Positions 52,308-61,419 of a stretch of 64,000 nucleotides of DNA are shown here, one piece after another. Every line of letters starts with the position of its first letter. Within the stretch, counting starts at the first letter, position 1. Below the pieces are notes generated by a model, which was not told where the DNA came from, made no database searches, and saw only the letters and a program-made list of their open reading frames with translations. Made by a program: the position numbers and the translations under genes. This DNA is from Clostridia bacterium (lineage in GTDB: Bacteria; Bacillota; Clostridia; TANB77; CAG-508), in contig JAGBJN010000001.1 of assembly GCA_017934475.1 (NCBI GenBank), positions 186,001 through 250,000 of the forward strand, read 5' to 3'.

Positions 52308-54242
52308 CTATTTTTCAAAATAATTTTTAAATAACTTATTATTCATTACACTTAAATCAATATAGTCTTCTATTCCATCTTTACTTGCTCCACTTTCGGT
52401 AAATTGCCATCCAAGTACTTTATTTAAAAATTCATCACTGTACTTTTTCACATCTGTTCCACCTTTGTTAAGTATTTTATCTATTATACTTGCATTTGAC
52501 ATTTGATTTAATTCTTCTTCTAATTGATTTATTTTAACAACAGATCCATAACTATCTTGTGGTATAATATCATCTTGTGGATACATTGCTACCCAAAACA
52601 TTGTATTTACACCTTTTATATATTTTTCTATTCTTGCTCCATTTGAATATATAATACAATTAACACCTATTTTATTAAATTCATCAATTAATTTATTTAA
52701 TAAAACTGTTCTTTCTTCCCATATATTATCTGCTCTACCTTTTCCACTTTGATATTCTAAATCTAGTGCTAGTGGAAGTATATTCATTTTTGTTTTATTT
52801 TTATCCAGGAATTCTTTAACAAAATTAACTTCTTCTATTATTTCTTCATCATTTAATGCCTCATCTAAGAAATAAAATCCATATGGCACTCCTAAATATT
52901 CACATGCTTCTATATATCTTGGTGCTTCATCATCATAATATAATACTCCTTTTTGTCCCCATCCTCTACCACCAAGTCTAATATATACATATTGAATATC
53001 ATTATTTAATACAAATAATTCAAAATCCTTTTCATTTTGAAAATTCTTATTTGGATTTTCTTCAGATTCTTTCCCTGCAATATTGAATTGAGATACATCA
53101 AGCATTAAAGGTTCTCTTTCTTTTGAATCAAGAACAAAATAAGAAACTGCATCTTTTTCTATTCTACCAATTTGTTCATTATATTTAATTGTATATTCAT
53201 TATTTATAATATCATCTTTTATTATGCTTACTCTTTCACCTTTTCCAAGTATAACCTCATCTCTATTTACTTTTAATACCGCTTCTTTTACAATAATTCC
53301 ATTCTTTGCTAAATTCATATTACCAGTTATTTTATTGTAATTTATTATTAATGCAACTACTGAAACAGTCAATAAAATAACTGTAATAGCAAGTAATACT
53401 ATGCTTATTATATACTTCGTTTTATGTTCCATCTTTTTTTCTTTTACCTCATTTTCTTCATTATTTATATTTTCTTCTATTAATTTTTTCTTTACTTCAA
53501 AACTTTCTGTAGTTGATGTATCAAATTCATTATTATCTAAAATATAATCAATCCATTTTAAAGAATATTCTTTAATGTATTTTTCTTCAATAGATTTTAA
53601 TTCAATATCATCTCCATAATATGAATCAATAAATACTTTAACTCCTTCTAAATCTATTCCTCTGGTTTTAGAGAAAAATAAATTTCCAACTGCAATTGCA
53701 ACATCACAAACACAAACTCCATATTTGGCATCGTCAAAATCAATTAATCCAATTAAATCTTTTTTAACAAAAATATTATGATTTGTTATATCAAAATGTA
53801 ATACTGATTTTCTTAAATTATCATTGACTGAAAAAGGAACATCAGGAAGATTAAATTTATTTTCCCCTTCAGTTACATCATGGAATCTTCTTAAGCAATT
53901 TGCAATTTTTTCAATTAACTTTCTATCAATCTTTCCACTATTTTGATATAAATGTAATTGTTTTCCATCTAAGAAAGAATATAGAACATAATATTTTCCA
54001 TCAAATTCAGTATAGTATTTTTCATCATTATTCTTTATTATTTTTGGTACATTAATTCCATTTTCACACAAACTATTATGAAGTTCTACCATTGATTTTG
54101 TATGTTCTAAATCTCCATAAACTTTAACAACATACCTATCAGAATCAACAATATATACATTTCCATCTGTTGATTCTGTACTTTTAATAATATCATTTAT
54201 TTTTATATTATAATTTTCTTCAATAATATCTTTTAATTCCAT
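52308..54242 (-). CDS. Kinase-transmembrane-GH25 muramidase fusion protein
   Basis: One 644-residue frame joins two unrelated enzymes. Residues 1-250 form an APH/homoserine-kinase-like fold: ATP lysine in YVVKVY (K40), helix glutamate E53, catalytic loop HFDITNHN (H149, D151, N156) and metal site IDFDDA (D168). A charged linker follows, then a membrane helix (about 277-301) and an SH3-like region (about 315-370). A GH25 lysozyme-like domain (about 378-640) ends the protein: LMLDVSQFN (D382), YIRLGGRGW, LALDLEYQ (D494, E496), FWVAMYP and GWQFTESG. The kinase faces the cytoplasm and the muramidase the cell wall. An internal ATG (residue 271) after GAGGT could also give a separate GH25 protein. 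Confidence 0.85.
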   Translation of the reverse strand: MELKDIIEENYNIKINDIIKSTESTDGNVYIVDSDRYVVKVYGDLEHTKSMVELHNSLCENGINVPKIIKNNDEKYYTEFDGKYYVLYSFLDGKQLHLYQNSGKIDRKLIEKIANCLRRFHDVTEGENKFNLPDVPFSVNDNLRKSVLHFDITNHNIFVKKDLIGLIDFDDAKYGVCVCDVAIAVGNLFFSKTRGIDLEGVKVFIDSYYGDDIELKSIEEKYIKEYSLKWIDYILDNNEFDTSTTESFEVKKKLIEENINNEENEVKEKKMEHKTKYIISIVLLAITVILLTVSVVALIINYNKITGNMNLAKNGIIVKEAVLKVNRDEVILGKGERVSIIKDDIINNEYTIKYNEQIGRIEKDAVSYFVLDSKEREPLMLDVSQFNIAGKESEENPNKNFQNEKDFELFVLNNDIQYVYIRLGGRGWGQKGVLYYDDEAPRYIEACEYLGVPYGFYFLDEALNDEEIIEEVNFVKEFLDKNKTKMNILPLALDLEYQSGKGRADNIWEERTVLLNKLIDEFNKIGVNCIIYSNGARIEKYIKGVNTMFWVAMYPQDDIIPQDSYGSVVKINQLEEELNQMSNASIIDKILNKGGTDVKKYSDEFLNKVLGWQFTESGASKDGIEDYIDLSVMNNKLFKNYFEK

Positions 54243-54280
54243 TTCTTCCTCTTTTCGTTTTCTATTATCTCATTAAGTAC

Positions 54281-54314
54281 AAAAAAATACAAGAAAAATC
54301 TCCTTGTATTTTTT
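54281..54314 (-). terminator. Terminator of the ABC exporter operon
   Basis: AAAAAATACAAG pairs with CTTGTATTTTTT, loop AAAAATCTC, overlapping the stop at 54313. Confidence 0.8.
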
Positions 54315-56124
54315 ATTCTTCACCTTCATCAAACTGACTATTATATAAATCAGCATAAAATCCACCTTTTGCAAGTAATTCTTCATGGTTTCCTTGTTCT
54401 ACTATATCTCCATGATTCATTACAAGTATAAGATCTGCATTTTTTATTGTAGATAATCTATGTGCAATTATAAAACTTGTTCTTCCATGCATTAGGTTAT
54501 CCATTGCTTTTTGAATTTGTATTTCTGTTCTTGTATCTATACTTGAAGTAGCCTCATCTAGTATAAGAACTTTTGGATCTGTAAGTATAACTCTTGCAAT
54601 TGTTAGAAGCTGTTTTTGTCCAGCTGATATATTTGATGTTTCTTCATTTAGTACCATATCATAACTATTTGGAAGTGTTTTTATAAAGTGATGTATATGT
54701 GCAGCCTTTGCCGCTTCTATAACATCATTATCTGATGCTTCAGGTCTACCATATTTTATATTATCTTTTATTGTTCCATTAAATAGCCATGTATCTTGTA
54801 AAACCATTCCAAACATTTTTCTTAAATTTTCTCTTTTAAATTCTTTTATATTTATTCCATCAACTAAAATTGCTCCATCATTTACATCGTAGAACCTCAT
54901 AAGTAATTTTACCATTGTTGTTTTTCCAGCACCTGTAGGCCCAACTATTGCAATTTTTTGTCCATCTTTTATATCTGCTGAAAAATCTTTTATTACTATT
55001 TTGTCTTCGTCATATCCAAATCTAACATGATCAAATTTAACATTTCCGCTTAGTTTATCTATTTCTATATTGTCATTTGCTGTTTCTATTTCTTCTTTTT
55101 CATCTAAAAATTCAAATATTCTTTCAGCTGCTGCCATCATCGCTTGTAGCATTGCAGATATTTGCGCTATTTCATTTATTGGCCTTGTAAACTGTTTATT
55201 ATATTGTATAAAACTTTGTATATTTCCAACTGTTATAGTTCCATTAATTGCAAGATATCCACCTAAAATTGCAACTGCAACATATCCAATATTGGATATA
55301 AATCCCATTACAGGAAACATTAATCCAGATAAGAATTGAGATTTCCATGCTGAATGATATAATGTATCATTTGCTTTTGTAAATTCCTCAATTGCCTTTT
55401 CTTCACCATTAAATGCTTTTACAATTGTAAGTCCACCATATATTTCTTCTACTTGACCATTTACATGCCCTAAGTAATCTTGTTGTTTTTTGAAATACTT
55501 CTGTGACTTTCCTACAATAAATTTAACAATGAATGCTGATATTGGAAGTATAAGAAGTGATATTAATGTCATTTGCCAGCTAATTGTAAACATCATTATT
55601 AATATTCCAACCATTGTACATATTGCAGTGATTATTTGTGTTATACTTTGATTTAAGTTTTGTGATAATGTATCTACATCATTTGTAAATATTGATAATA
55701 TTTCTCCTTTTGTCTTTTTATCAAAGAACTTCATAGGTAGTCTGTTAATTTTTTCTATTAAATCATTTCTTATTTTGTATGTTAGTTTTTGTGATATATT
55801 TGTCATCACAAATCCTTGTATGAATGAAAATAATGCACTTGCCATATATAATGTTAAAAGTGTAAGCAATATTTGTGCAATACTTTCAAAATTTATTCCT
55901 GGTCCACCTGATATTTTACTTACTATTCCATTATATATTTCTGTTGTCGCATTTCCTAAAATTTTAGGTCCAATTATAGAAAATAATGTTCCTCCAATTG
56001 CAAATATAAATACAATAATAAGAGCTATTTTATATTTTCCTAAATAACTATTTATTAATCTTTTTAAAGTTCCTTTTACATCTTTTGCTTTTTCAAGTTG
56101 TTGTCCTGGCTTTGGTCTTGGCAT
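54313..56124 (-). CDS. ABC exporter half-transporter with canonical Walker B
   Basis: A type IV ABC half-transporter (ABC_membrane plus ATPase) of 603 residues: six membrane helices (about 35-320), Walker A IVGPTGAGKTTM, signature NISAGQKQLL (SAGQ instead of SGGQ) and Walker B KVLILDEATSS with the normal catalytic glutamate. It overlaps the stop of its partner by 1 bp (ATGA-type). With the partner's degenerate site it should form an asymmetric heterodimeric exporter, like TM287/288 or BmrCD. Substrate unknown; drugs, lipids or peptides are possible. Confidence 0.92.
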   Translation of the reverse strand: MPRPKPGQQLEKAKDVKGTLKRLINSYLGKYKIALIIVFIFAIGGTLFSIIGPKILGNATTEIYNGIVSKISGGPGINFESIAQILLTLLTLYMASALFSFIQGFVMTNISQKLTYKIRNDLIEKINRLPMKFFDKKTKGEILSIFTNDVDTLSQNLNQSITQIITAICTMVGILIMMFTISWQMTLISLLILPISAFIVKFIVGKSQKYFKKQQDYLGHVNGQVEEIYGGLTIVKAFNGEEKAIEEFTKANDTLYHSAWKSQFLSGLMFPVMGFISNIGYVAVAILGGYLAINGTITVGNIQSFIQYNKQFTRPINEIAQISAMLQAMMAAAERIFEFLDEKEEIETANDNIEIDKLSGNVKFDHVRFGYDEDKIVIKDFSADIKDGQKIAIVGPTGAGKTTMVKLLMRFYDVNDGAILVDGINIKEFKRENLRKMFGMVLQDTWLFNGTIKDNIKYGRPEASDNDVIEAAKAAHIHHFIKTLPNSYDMVLNEETSNISAGQKQLLTIARVILTDPKVLILDEATSSIDTRTEIQIQKAMDNLMHGRTSFIIAHRLSTIKNADLILVMNHGDIVEQGNHEELLAKGGFYADLYNSQFDEGEE

Positions 56125-58031
56125 TACTCTTCACCCCCATTCTTATTAAGTTCATCCTCTGTAAGTTGTGAAGTAGCAATTTGCTTATATGTTTCACATG
56201 ATTTCATAAGTTCATCATGTGTACCAATTCCTACTATTTTTCCTTCTTCTAAAACTACAATTTGATTTGCATTCATTATTGTACTTATTCTTTGTGCAAC
56301 AACTATAACCGTTTTTCCTTTTTCTTCTTTTTCTAATGTTTCTCTTAAAGCTCTGTCTGTTTTTAAGTCTAATGCTGAAAAGCTATCATCAAAAACAAGT
56401 ATTTCTGGATTAATTGCTATTGCTCTTGCTATTGATAAACGTTGTTTTTGACCTCCTGAAACATTATTTCCACCTTGTGATATTTCAGATTTATACTTAT
56501 CTTCCTTATTTTCTATAAATTCCTCTGCTTGTGCTATTTTTGCAATTCTCTGCATTTCTTTATCATCTAAATCTTTGCAACCATATTTGATATTACTTTC
56601 TATTGTTCCAGAAAATAGTACTCCTTTTTGTGGTACAAACCCTATTTTTGAACGTAATTCTTTTAATGAAACATCTTTAATATTAACACCATCTATTAAA
56701 AGTTCTCCTCTTGTTACATCATAAAAACGTGGTATTAAATTAACAACTGTCGATTTTCCACTTCCAGTACTTCCTATTATTGCAGTTGTTTCTCCAGGTT
56801 TTGCTATAAAGTTAATATCTGTTAGGATTTCTTCATCAGCGTCAGGATATCTAAATGAAACATTTCTAAATTCAACTAAACCTTTTTTGCTGTCGTCAAA
56901 TTGTTTTAATTCATTTTTTTCTTTAATATTTGGATCTGTATCTAATATTTCATTTATACGTTTTGCAGATACAGATGCACGTGGTAGCATAATTGATATC
57001 ATAGAAATCATTAAGAAACTCATTACAATTTGCATTGTATATTGTATGAATGCCATCATATCTCCAACTTGTAAATTACCAGCATCAACATTTTGTGCTC
57101 CAACCCATATAATTAGTATTGTTATACCATTCATTACAAGCATCAATCCTGGCATCATTATACTCATTGCTTTATTAACAAATAGATTTACTTTCATTAA
57201 ATCTTTATTTGCAACATCAAATCTATCTTCTTCTCTTTTTTGTGTATTAAATGCTCTTATAACAGGAGTTCCTGATAATATTTCTCTTGTTACAAGATTT
57301 AATCTATCTATTAAATCTTGTAATTTTTTAAATTTAGGCATTGCAATAGCAAATAATATTAGTACTAAAAATACTATTATTGTAAGTGCGAGTCCAATTA
57401 TCCATGCCATAGATGTATCTGTACCTGTAAGCACTTTAATTAAACCACCTATACCAATTATAGGTGAATATACTACTACTCTAAATAATATTCCAATTAA
57501 ATTCTGTATTTGTGAAATATCATTTGTACTTCTTGTTATTAATGATGCTGTTGAAAATTCTCTAATTTCTTTATTTGAAAAGCTTAATACTTTTCTAAAA
57601 ACTTTATCTCTTAAAATTTTTCCAAGATGTGCTCCTACTCTATTTGCAAGAAACATCATACCAATTCCACCAAACATACTAATAAATGCTATTGCTAGCA
57701 TTTGCAAACCAACTATAAAAATATAAGTCATTTGCATCTGGTTAACATCTTTTCCTTCATCAATATAATCTTTTTTTACTGCTTCTATTGCCATTTGTTC
57801 TACAATTGATTCATTTAAATCTTTTGTTTCAGGCATTTGTTTTAATATCTCTACTTTTTTTATTACATCTTCGTTTGAACTTTCTATTCCTCCTTGTTGA
57901 AGTCCTATATTTACTATTTTTGATGTGTAATTTGGAAGTTCCAAATCTGCCCATGCTTGAACACATAATATTAATATAATTATTACTACTGATATCCAAT
58001 TTTTCTTTAAATTACTTAGTAATTTTAACAT
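56124..58031 (-). CDS. ABC exporter half-transporter with degenerate Walker B
   Basis: The partner subunit, 635 residues, with six membrane helices, Walker A IIGSTGSGKSTV, a normal signature NVSGGQKQRL, but Walker B EILVFDDSFSALD, where the catalytic glutamate is replaced by aspartate (DD instead of DE). In known heterodimeric exporters such a change makes one ATP site hydrolyse poorly. Here the weak site would combine this subunit's Walker motifs with the SAGQ signature of the other. Transcribed from the promoter at 58104-58132. Confidence 0.92.
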   Translation of the reverse strand: MLKLLSNLKKNWISVVIIILILCVQAWADLELPNYTSKIVNIGLQQGGIESSNEDVIKKVEILKQMPETKDLNESIVEQMAIEAVKKDYIDEGKDVNQMQMTYIFIVGLQMLAIAFISMFGGIGMMFLANRVGAHLGKILRDKVFRKVLSFSNKEIREFSTASLITRSTNDISQIQNLIGILFRVVVYSPIIGIGGLIKVLTGTDTSMAWIIGLALTIIVFLVLILFAIAMPKFKKLQDLIDRLNLVTREILSGTPVIRAFNTQKREEDRFDVANKDLMKVNLFVNKAMSIMMPGLMLVMNGITILIIWVGAQNVDAGNLQVGDMMAFIQYTMQIVMSFLMISMISIMLPRASVSAKRINEILDTDPNIKEKNELKQFDDSKKGLVEFRNVSFRYPDADEEILTDINFIAKPGETTAIIGSTGSGKSTVVNLIPRFYDVTRGELLIDGVNIKDVSLKELRSKIGFVPQKGVLFSGTIESNIKYGCKDLDDKEMQRIAKIAQAEEFIENKEDKYKSEISQGGNNVSGGQKQRLSIARAIAINPEILVFDDSFSALDLKTDRALRETLEKEEKGKTVIVVAQRISTIMNANQIVVLEEGKIVGIGTHDELMKSCETYKQIATSQLTEDELNKNGGEE

Positions 58032-58103
58032 TAAATTTATTCCTTTCTAGTGTAGGTTTGCTATATATGTCAAATTCTATATCCTTTCTACTACACGAAA
58101 CAT

Positions 58104-58132
58104 ATTATATTTTACCTTAAAAAAAAAGTCAA
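58104..58132 (-). promoter_or_regulatory. Promoter of the ABC exporter operon
   Basis: TTGACT (58127-58132), 17-bp spacer, perfect TATAAT (58104-58109) on the minus strand. A GTGTAG...CTACAC inverted repeat follows in the leader (about 58050-58096). Confidence 0.8.
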
Positions 58133-58134
58133 CA

Positions 58135-58160
58135 AAAAAGGAAGCAAATTGCTTCCTTTT
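58135..58160 (-). terminator. Terminator of the poly-Asp protein gene
   Basis: AAAAGGAAGCAA pairs with TTGCTTCCTTTT, followed by TTGTTGAC on the minus strand. Confidence 0.8.
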
Positions 58161-58173
58161 AGCATTAACTTAT

Positions 58174-58377
58174 TTACTTCCTATCATCATCTGGTATTTC
58201 ATCATCGTCATCATCATCGTCAATCTGAGGATCAATATATTCATCATAATCATCGTCCTCTCCTTCAGCTTTTGCTGTTACTTCTGGCATCAAGCAGCCA
58301 ATCAAAAAACACATAGTGCATACTGCACCAATAACAGCAAATAAACCTTCTGCAGCTCTTAATGACCGTTTTACCAT
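58174..58377 (-). CDS. Small exported protein with poly-aspartate tail, 67 aa
   Basis: A signal sequence (about 2-32: MVKRSLRAAEGLFAVIGAVCT) with LIGC (residues 26-29, a good lipobox) and also an AKA|E signal-peptidase site near 36-38 precedes a very acidic tail (EGEDDDYDEYIDPQIDDDDDDDEIPDDDRK). It could bind calcium or cations at the cell surface, as a lipoprotein or cleaved peptide. AAGGAGGACTTTTTT precedes the ATG. It is a one-gene unit with its own promoter and terminator. Confidence 0.7.
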   Translation of the reverse strand: MVKRSLRAAEGLFAVIGAVCTMCFLIGCLMPEVTAKAEGEDDDYDEYIDPQIDDDDDDDEIPDDDRK

Positions 58378-58431
58378 AAAAAAGTCCTCCTTATAGTTAT
58401 AAGTTGTATGGTTTACAAGTTACTAAAAAAT

Positions 58432-58460
58432 ATTATATATTAAATCTAGAGTTTTTTCAA
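58432..58460 (-). promoter_or_regulatory. Promoter of the poly-Asp protein gene
   Basis: TTGAAA (58455-58460), 17-bp spacer, perfect TATAAT (58432-58437) on the minus strand. Confidence 0.7.
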
Positions 58461-58477
58461 GTATATTTATATAAAGT

Positions 58478-58705
58478 TTATAATACTTTTATACATTCTT
58501 CACCTTCTCTTGCTGGTATTTTAGTTATTTCAAACTTAGATATTTTATCTCCAAATTTAATTTCTACAACATCTCCTACCTTAACATCATAGCTTGGTTT
58601 AGTTATTTTTCCATTTACAGATATTCTACCACCATCTGCAGCCTCATTTGCGATAGTTCTTCTCTTTATTACTCTTGATACTTTTAAAAATTTATCTAAT
58701 CTCAT
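58478..58705 (-). CDS. rqcP: S4-domain RNA-binding protein RqcP
   Basis: A 75-residue S4-domain protein ([45 protein letters not shown]) of the RqcP/YabO type, which joins RqcH in adding alanine tails during ribosome-associated quality control. The RLDK-L-K-SR-I-KRR start and the VNG-K-KPS-V--GD turn are diagnostic. AAGGAAGAGATTATT precedes the ATG. RqcH is not in the window. Confidence 0.9.
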   Translation of the reverse strand: MRLDKFLKVSRVIKRRTIANEAADGGRISVNGKITKPSYDVKVGDVVEIKFGDKISKFEITKIPAREGEECIKVL

Positions 58706-58804
58706 AATAATCTCTTCCTTTTTTTGTTTTTATTTTTTTATTCTTTATTTACAATTTATTCTTTTATAATATAACATATTATTATCTTTTATTCAATAAC
58801 ACAT

Positions 58805-58835
58805 AGAAAGACTCCGGTAAATCCGGAGTCTTTCT
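58805..58835 (-). terminator. Terminator of the 118-aa gene
   Basis: AGAAAGACTCCGG pairs with CCGGAGTCTTTCT, 5-nt loop: a strong stem placed right after the stop at 58837. The T-tract is weak. Confidence 0.85.
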
Positions 58836-58836
58836 A

Positions 58837-59193
58837 TTAGCAAATGACCTTTACTTCTGATCTATCTGCCATTACATAGTCACGGCAGAATTCCCAGAAG
58901 CTTATAGTCCTCGCTTTTTGTTTTCCTACTGAATTCAAATCAAGGCTCATGATTAGAACCTTGTTGCCTTTCAGTATTGCCAGGCAGGGCTTCCTAACAT
59001 TTTTATAGTCATAGAAATCTACAACTTTTTTTTCTGTATCAGATTTCTTATGGCTAAGTACTGCCTCTTTCGTGAGTATCACAGTAGCATGATGCCCACT
59101 AAAAAAATTTTCCACATTTCTTTCGTAGAAAGATCTGTCCTCTAAACCAGAGGCATATCTCCGCTTCATCATTTTGTAAAAAATTTTTTTCAT
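58837..59193 (-). CDS. Hypothetical protein, 118 aa
   Basis: A basic protein (MKKIFYKMMKRRYASGLEDRSF to DRSEVKVIC) with no clear membrane helix and a mixed alpha/beta pattern (HATVILTKEAVLSHKK, VRKPCLAILKGNKVLIMSLDLN). No family recognised. GGGAGGAAC precedes the ATG; promoter and terminator are its own. Codons such as CGG, CTC and GTC set it apart from thrS next to it. Confidence 0.7.
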   Translation of the reverse strand: MKKIFYKMMKRRYASGLEDRSFYERNVENFFSGHHATVILTKEAVLSHKKSDTEKKVVDFYDYKNVRKPCLAILKGNKVLIMSLDLNSVGKQKARTISFWEFCRDYVMADRSEVKVIC

Positions 59194-59215
59194 TTTGTTC
59201 CTCCCTTATTGGCTG

Positions 59216-59239
59216 ATGGGGTATTGATTGTTACCCCAT
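59216..59239 (-). promoter_or_regulatory. Leader hairpin of the 118-aa gene
   Basis: ATGGGGT/ACCCCAT, 7-bp stem with a 10-nt loop, between the promoter and GGGAGG ribosome binding site. Confidence 0.55.
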
Positions 59240-59260
59240 AATCAAATTTGCTACTCTTTT

Positions 59261-59289
59261 ATTATACCATATTTTTACAATAATTGCAA
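59261..59289 (-). promoter_or_regulatory. Promoter of the 118-aa gene
   Basis: TTGCAA (59284-59289), 17-bp spacer ending ATATGG, perfect TATAAT (59261-59266) on the minus strand. Confidence 0.7.
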
Positions 59290-59302
59290 ATATAGGACAA
59301 AT

Positions 59303-59336
59303 AAAACACCTATTGTTTTTTATAATAGGTGTTTTA
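59303..59336 (-). terminator. Terminator of thrS
   Basis: AAAACACCTATT pairs with AATAGGTGTTTT, loop of about 9, followed by TTTATTTGTCC on the minus strand. Confidence 0.85.
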
Positions 59337-59340
59337 CTTT

Positions 59341-61110
59341 TTATTTATAATTTTTAATATCATCTAATATTTTTGAAACAAACTCATCTATTTGCATTTG
59401 TCCTAAGTCTCCATCTTTTCTGTTTCTAACTCCTACTGCACCTGCTTCTATTTCTTTATCTCCAATTACAAGCATATATGGTACCTTTTGAACTTGTGCT
59501 TCACGAATTTTATATCCCATTTTTTCAGGTCTTGAATCAAGTTCAACTCTTACGTTTTCATCAAGTAATCTTTGATATACGTCTTTTGCATAATCAAGTT
59601 GTTTATCTGTAATTGGTATAATTTTTACTTGTGTTGGAGAAAGCCATACTGGAAGAGCACCTTTTGTTTCTTCTAAGTAATAAGCAATAAATCTATCAAT
59701 ACTTCCAAATACTGCTCTATGAAGAACAACTGGCATTTTCTTTTCACCATTAGAATCTATATAACTTAAATTAAATTTAGCTGGTAAGCAGAAATCTAAT
59801 TGACATGTTGAAAGTGTAATTTCATTTCCAACAGCTGGTTTTACTTGAACATCAAGTTTTGGTCCATAGAATGCTGCTTCTCCTATTTTTTCTTCATATT
59901 CTATTCCAATATCGTTTAAAACTTGTCTTAATTTTGCTTCTGCATTATCCCACATTTCATCATCTGGATGATATTTTACTTTATCTTGAGGGTCTCTTAA
60001 AGATAATTCAAAACGATAATTTGTAATATTTAAATCTTTATATGCTTCTAATATTAAATTTACAACTCTCTTGAATTCATCTTCAATTTGTTCTGGTGTT
60101 ACAAAAAGGTGTGCATCATTTTGACAGAAACTTCTAACTCTTTCAATTCCTTTTAATGTTCCACTTGCTTCAAATCTACAATCTCTAGCAATTTCACCAA
60201 TTCTAATTGGTAAATCTCTATATGAATGTATATCATTTGCATATATCATCATATGATGTGGACAGTTCATTGGACGAAGTACAAATTCTTCTCCTTCAAC
60301 TTCCATTTTAGGGAACATTCCATCTTTATAATGAGCCCAGTGTCCTGACGTTTTATATAATTCAACATTACCTAATGGTGGTGTTAAAACATGTTTGTAT
60401 CCTTGTTTCTTTTCTTTTCCTTTAATATAGTTTTCAAGTTCTTCCCATACTATGTATCCATTTGGTAAATACATTGGAAGTCCTTTTCCAACTAAATCAT
60501 GAGTCATAAATATTCCTAATTCTTTTCCTAATTTTCTGTGATCTCTTTGTTTTGCTTCCTCAAGCATTTGTAAATATTCTTCAAGTTCTGATGCTTTAGG
60601 GAATGATATTCCATATATTCTTTGAAGACTTTGTTTGCTAGCATCTCCTCTCCAATATGCTGATGACATAGTTGTTAATTTAAATGCTTTTACTTTTCCT
60701 GTTGATGGAAGATGTGGCCCACGACATAAATCAACAAACTCACCTTGTTTATAAAAAGATAATGTCTCACCTTCTGGTAGGTCTTCTATTATTTCTACCT
60801 TATATGGTTCTTCTCTCTCTTGCATTAATTTAATTGCTTCCTCACGTGATAGTTCAAACCTTTCAATTGGTAAATCTTCTTTAATTATTTTTTGCATTTC
60901 TTCTTCTAATTTTGCCAAATCTTCTTCTGTAAATGGTTTTTCCACATCAAAATCATAATAGAAACCTTTTTCTATAGAAGGTCCTATTGTTAGTTTGTAA
61001 TTTGGATATAATCTTTTTACTGCTTGTGCTAGAATATGTGCAGTTGTATGCCAATACACACTTTCTTCTACTTCCATTGTTCTTCCACCATCTAATTTAA
61101 TTTTAAACAT
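59341..61110 (-). CDS. thrS: Threonyl-tRNA synthetase lacking the TGS domain
   Basis: A 589-residue class II ThrRS; usual length is about 640. The first 14 residues (MFKIKLDGGRTMEV) are only a remnant of the N-terminal TGS domain, and the editing domain begins at once with YWHTTAHILAQAVKRLYP (about 19-36). The core has the zinc cysteine in RPMNCPHHMMIY, motif 2 RDCRFEASG, and motif 3 LHRAVFGSIDRF, followed by the anticodon-binding domain. The RIGEIARDCRFEASGTLKG stretch is somewhat divergent. Editing histidines are kept. Expression is governed by a threonine T-box leader. Confidence 0.96.
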   Translation of the reverse strand: MFKIKLDGGRTMEVEESVYWHTTAHILAQAVKRLYPNYKLTIGPSIEKGFYYDFDVEKPFTEEDLAKLEEEMQKIIKEDLPIERFELSREEAIKLMQEREEPYKVEIIEDLPEGETLSFYKQGEFVDLCRGPHLPSTGKVKAFKLTTMSSAYWRGDASKQSLQRIYGISFPKASELEEYLQMLEEAKQRDHRKLGKELGIFMTHDLVGKGLPMYLPNGYIVWEELENYIKGKEKKQGYKHVLTPPLGNVELYKTSGHWAHYKDGMFPKMEVEGEEFVLRPMNCPHHMMIYANDIHSYRDLPIRIGEIARDCRFEASGTLKGIERVRSFCQNDAHLFVTPEQIEDEFKRVVNLILEAYKDLNITNYRFELSLRDPQDKVKYHPDDEMWDNAEAKLRQVLNDIGIEYEEKIGEAAFYGPKLDVQVKPAVGNEITLSTCQLDFCLPAKFNLSYIDSNGEKKMPVVLHRAVFGSIDRFIAYYLEETKGALPVWLSPTQVKIIPITDKQLDYAKDVYQRLLDENVRVELDSRPEKMGYKIREAQVQKVPYMLVIGDKEIEAGAVGVRNRKDGDLGQMQIDEFVSKILDDIKNYK

Positions 61111-61144
61111 ATCTATTCCTCCTTCTTTCTCAAATGCTTAAGAA

Positions 61145-61386
61145 ATAATAAAAACACCCCTAAGCATTTTGTGCTTAGGGGTGCTATATAACACGGTTCC
61201 ACCCTATTTTTAACTTAATTAAACTTTTAACGCAAGTAATACGGCTAACTTTTTATTTTAGCAACAAATGAGGTAGTTTTTCAAATATGTTTACTTAAAT
61301 TTGCTTTCAGCCTATGGCAAATCTTCTCTTATAAGCAACCTTTATTTTACTTTGTCTCATTATAGTTTTTTTATTTTATGTTTATT
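61145..61386 (-). promoter_or_regulatory. Threonine T-box riboswitch of thrS
   Basis: The minus-strand leader has the T-box core AGGGTGGAACCGTG (about 61192-61205), a Stem I with GAAAAACTACCTC in which ACU (61275-61277) fits a Thr specifier, and a terminator AGCACCCCTAAGCA...TGCTTAGGGGTG with TTTTTAT (about 61153-61186). Uncharged tRNA-Thr should allow readthrough into thrS. Confidence 0.92.
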
Positions 61387-61415
61387 ATTATAAACTATTT
61401 TTTTATTTTAGTCAA
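61387..61415 (-). promoter_or_regulatory. Promoter of the thrS T-box leader
   Basis: TTGACT (61410-61415), 17-bp spacer, perfect TATAAT (61387-61392) on the minus strand, just beyond the stop of the truncated tail at 61420. Confidence 0.8.
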
Positions 61416-61419
61416 ATTG

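Noticed and set aside
56887-57726. 279-aa plus-strand frame opposite the ABC exporter gene
   Set aside because: Runs antisense to conserved membrane helices, lacks a ribosome binding site and has no recognisable domain.
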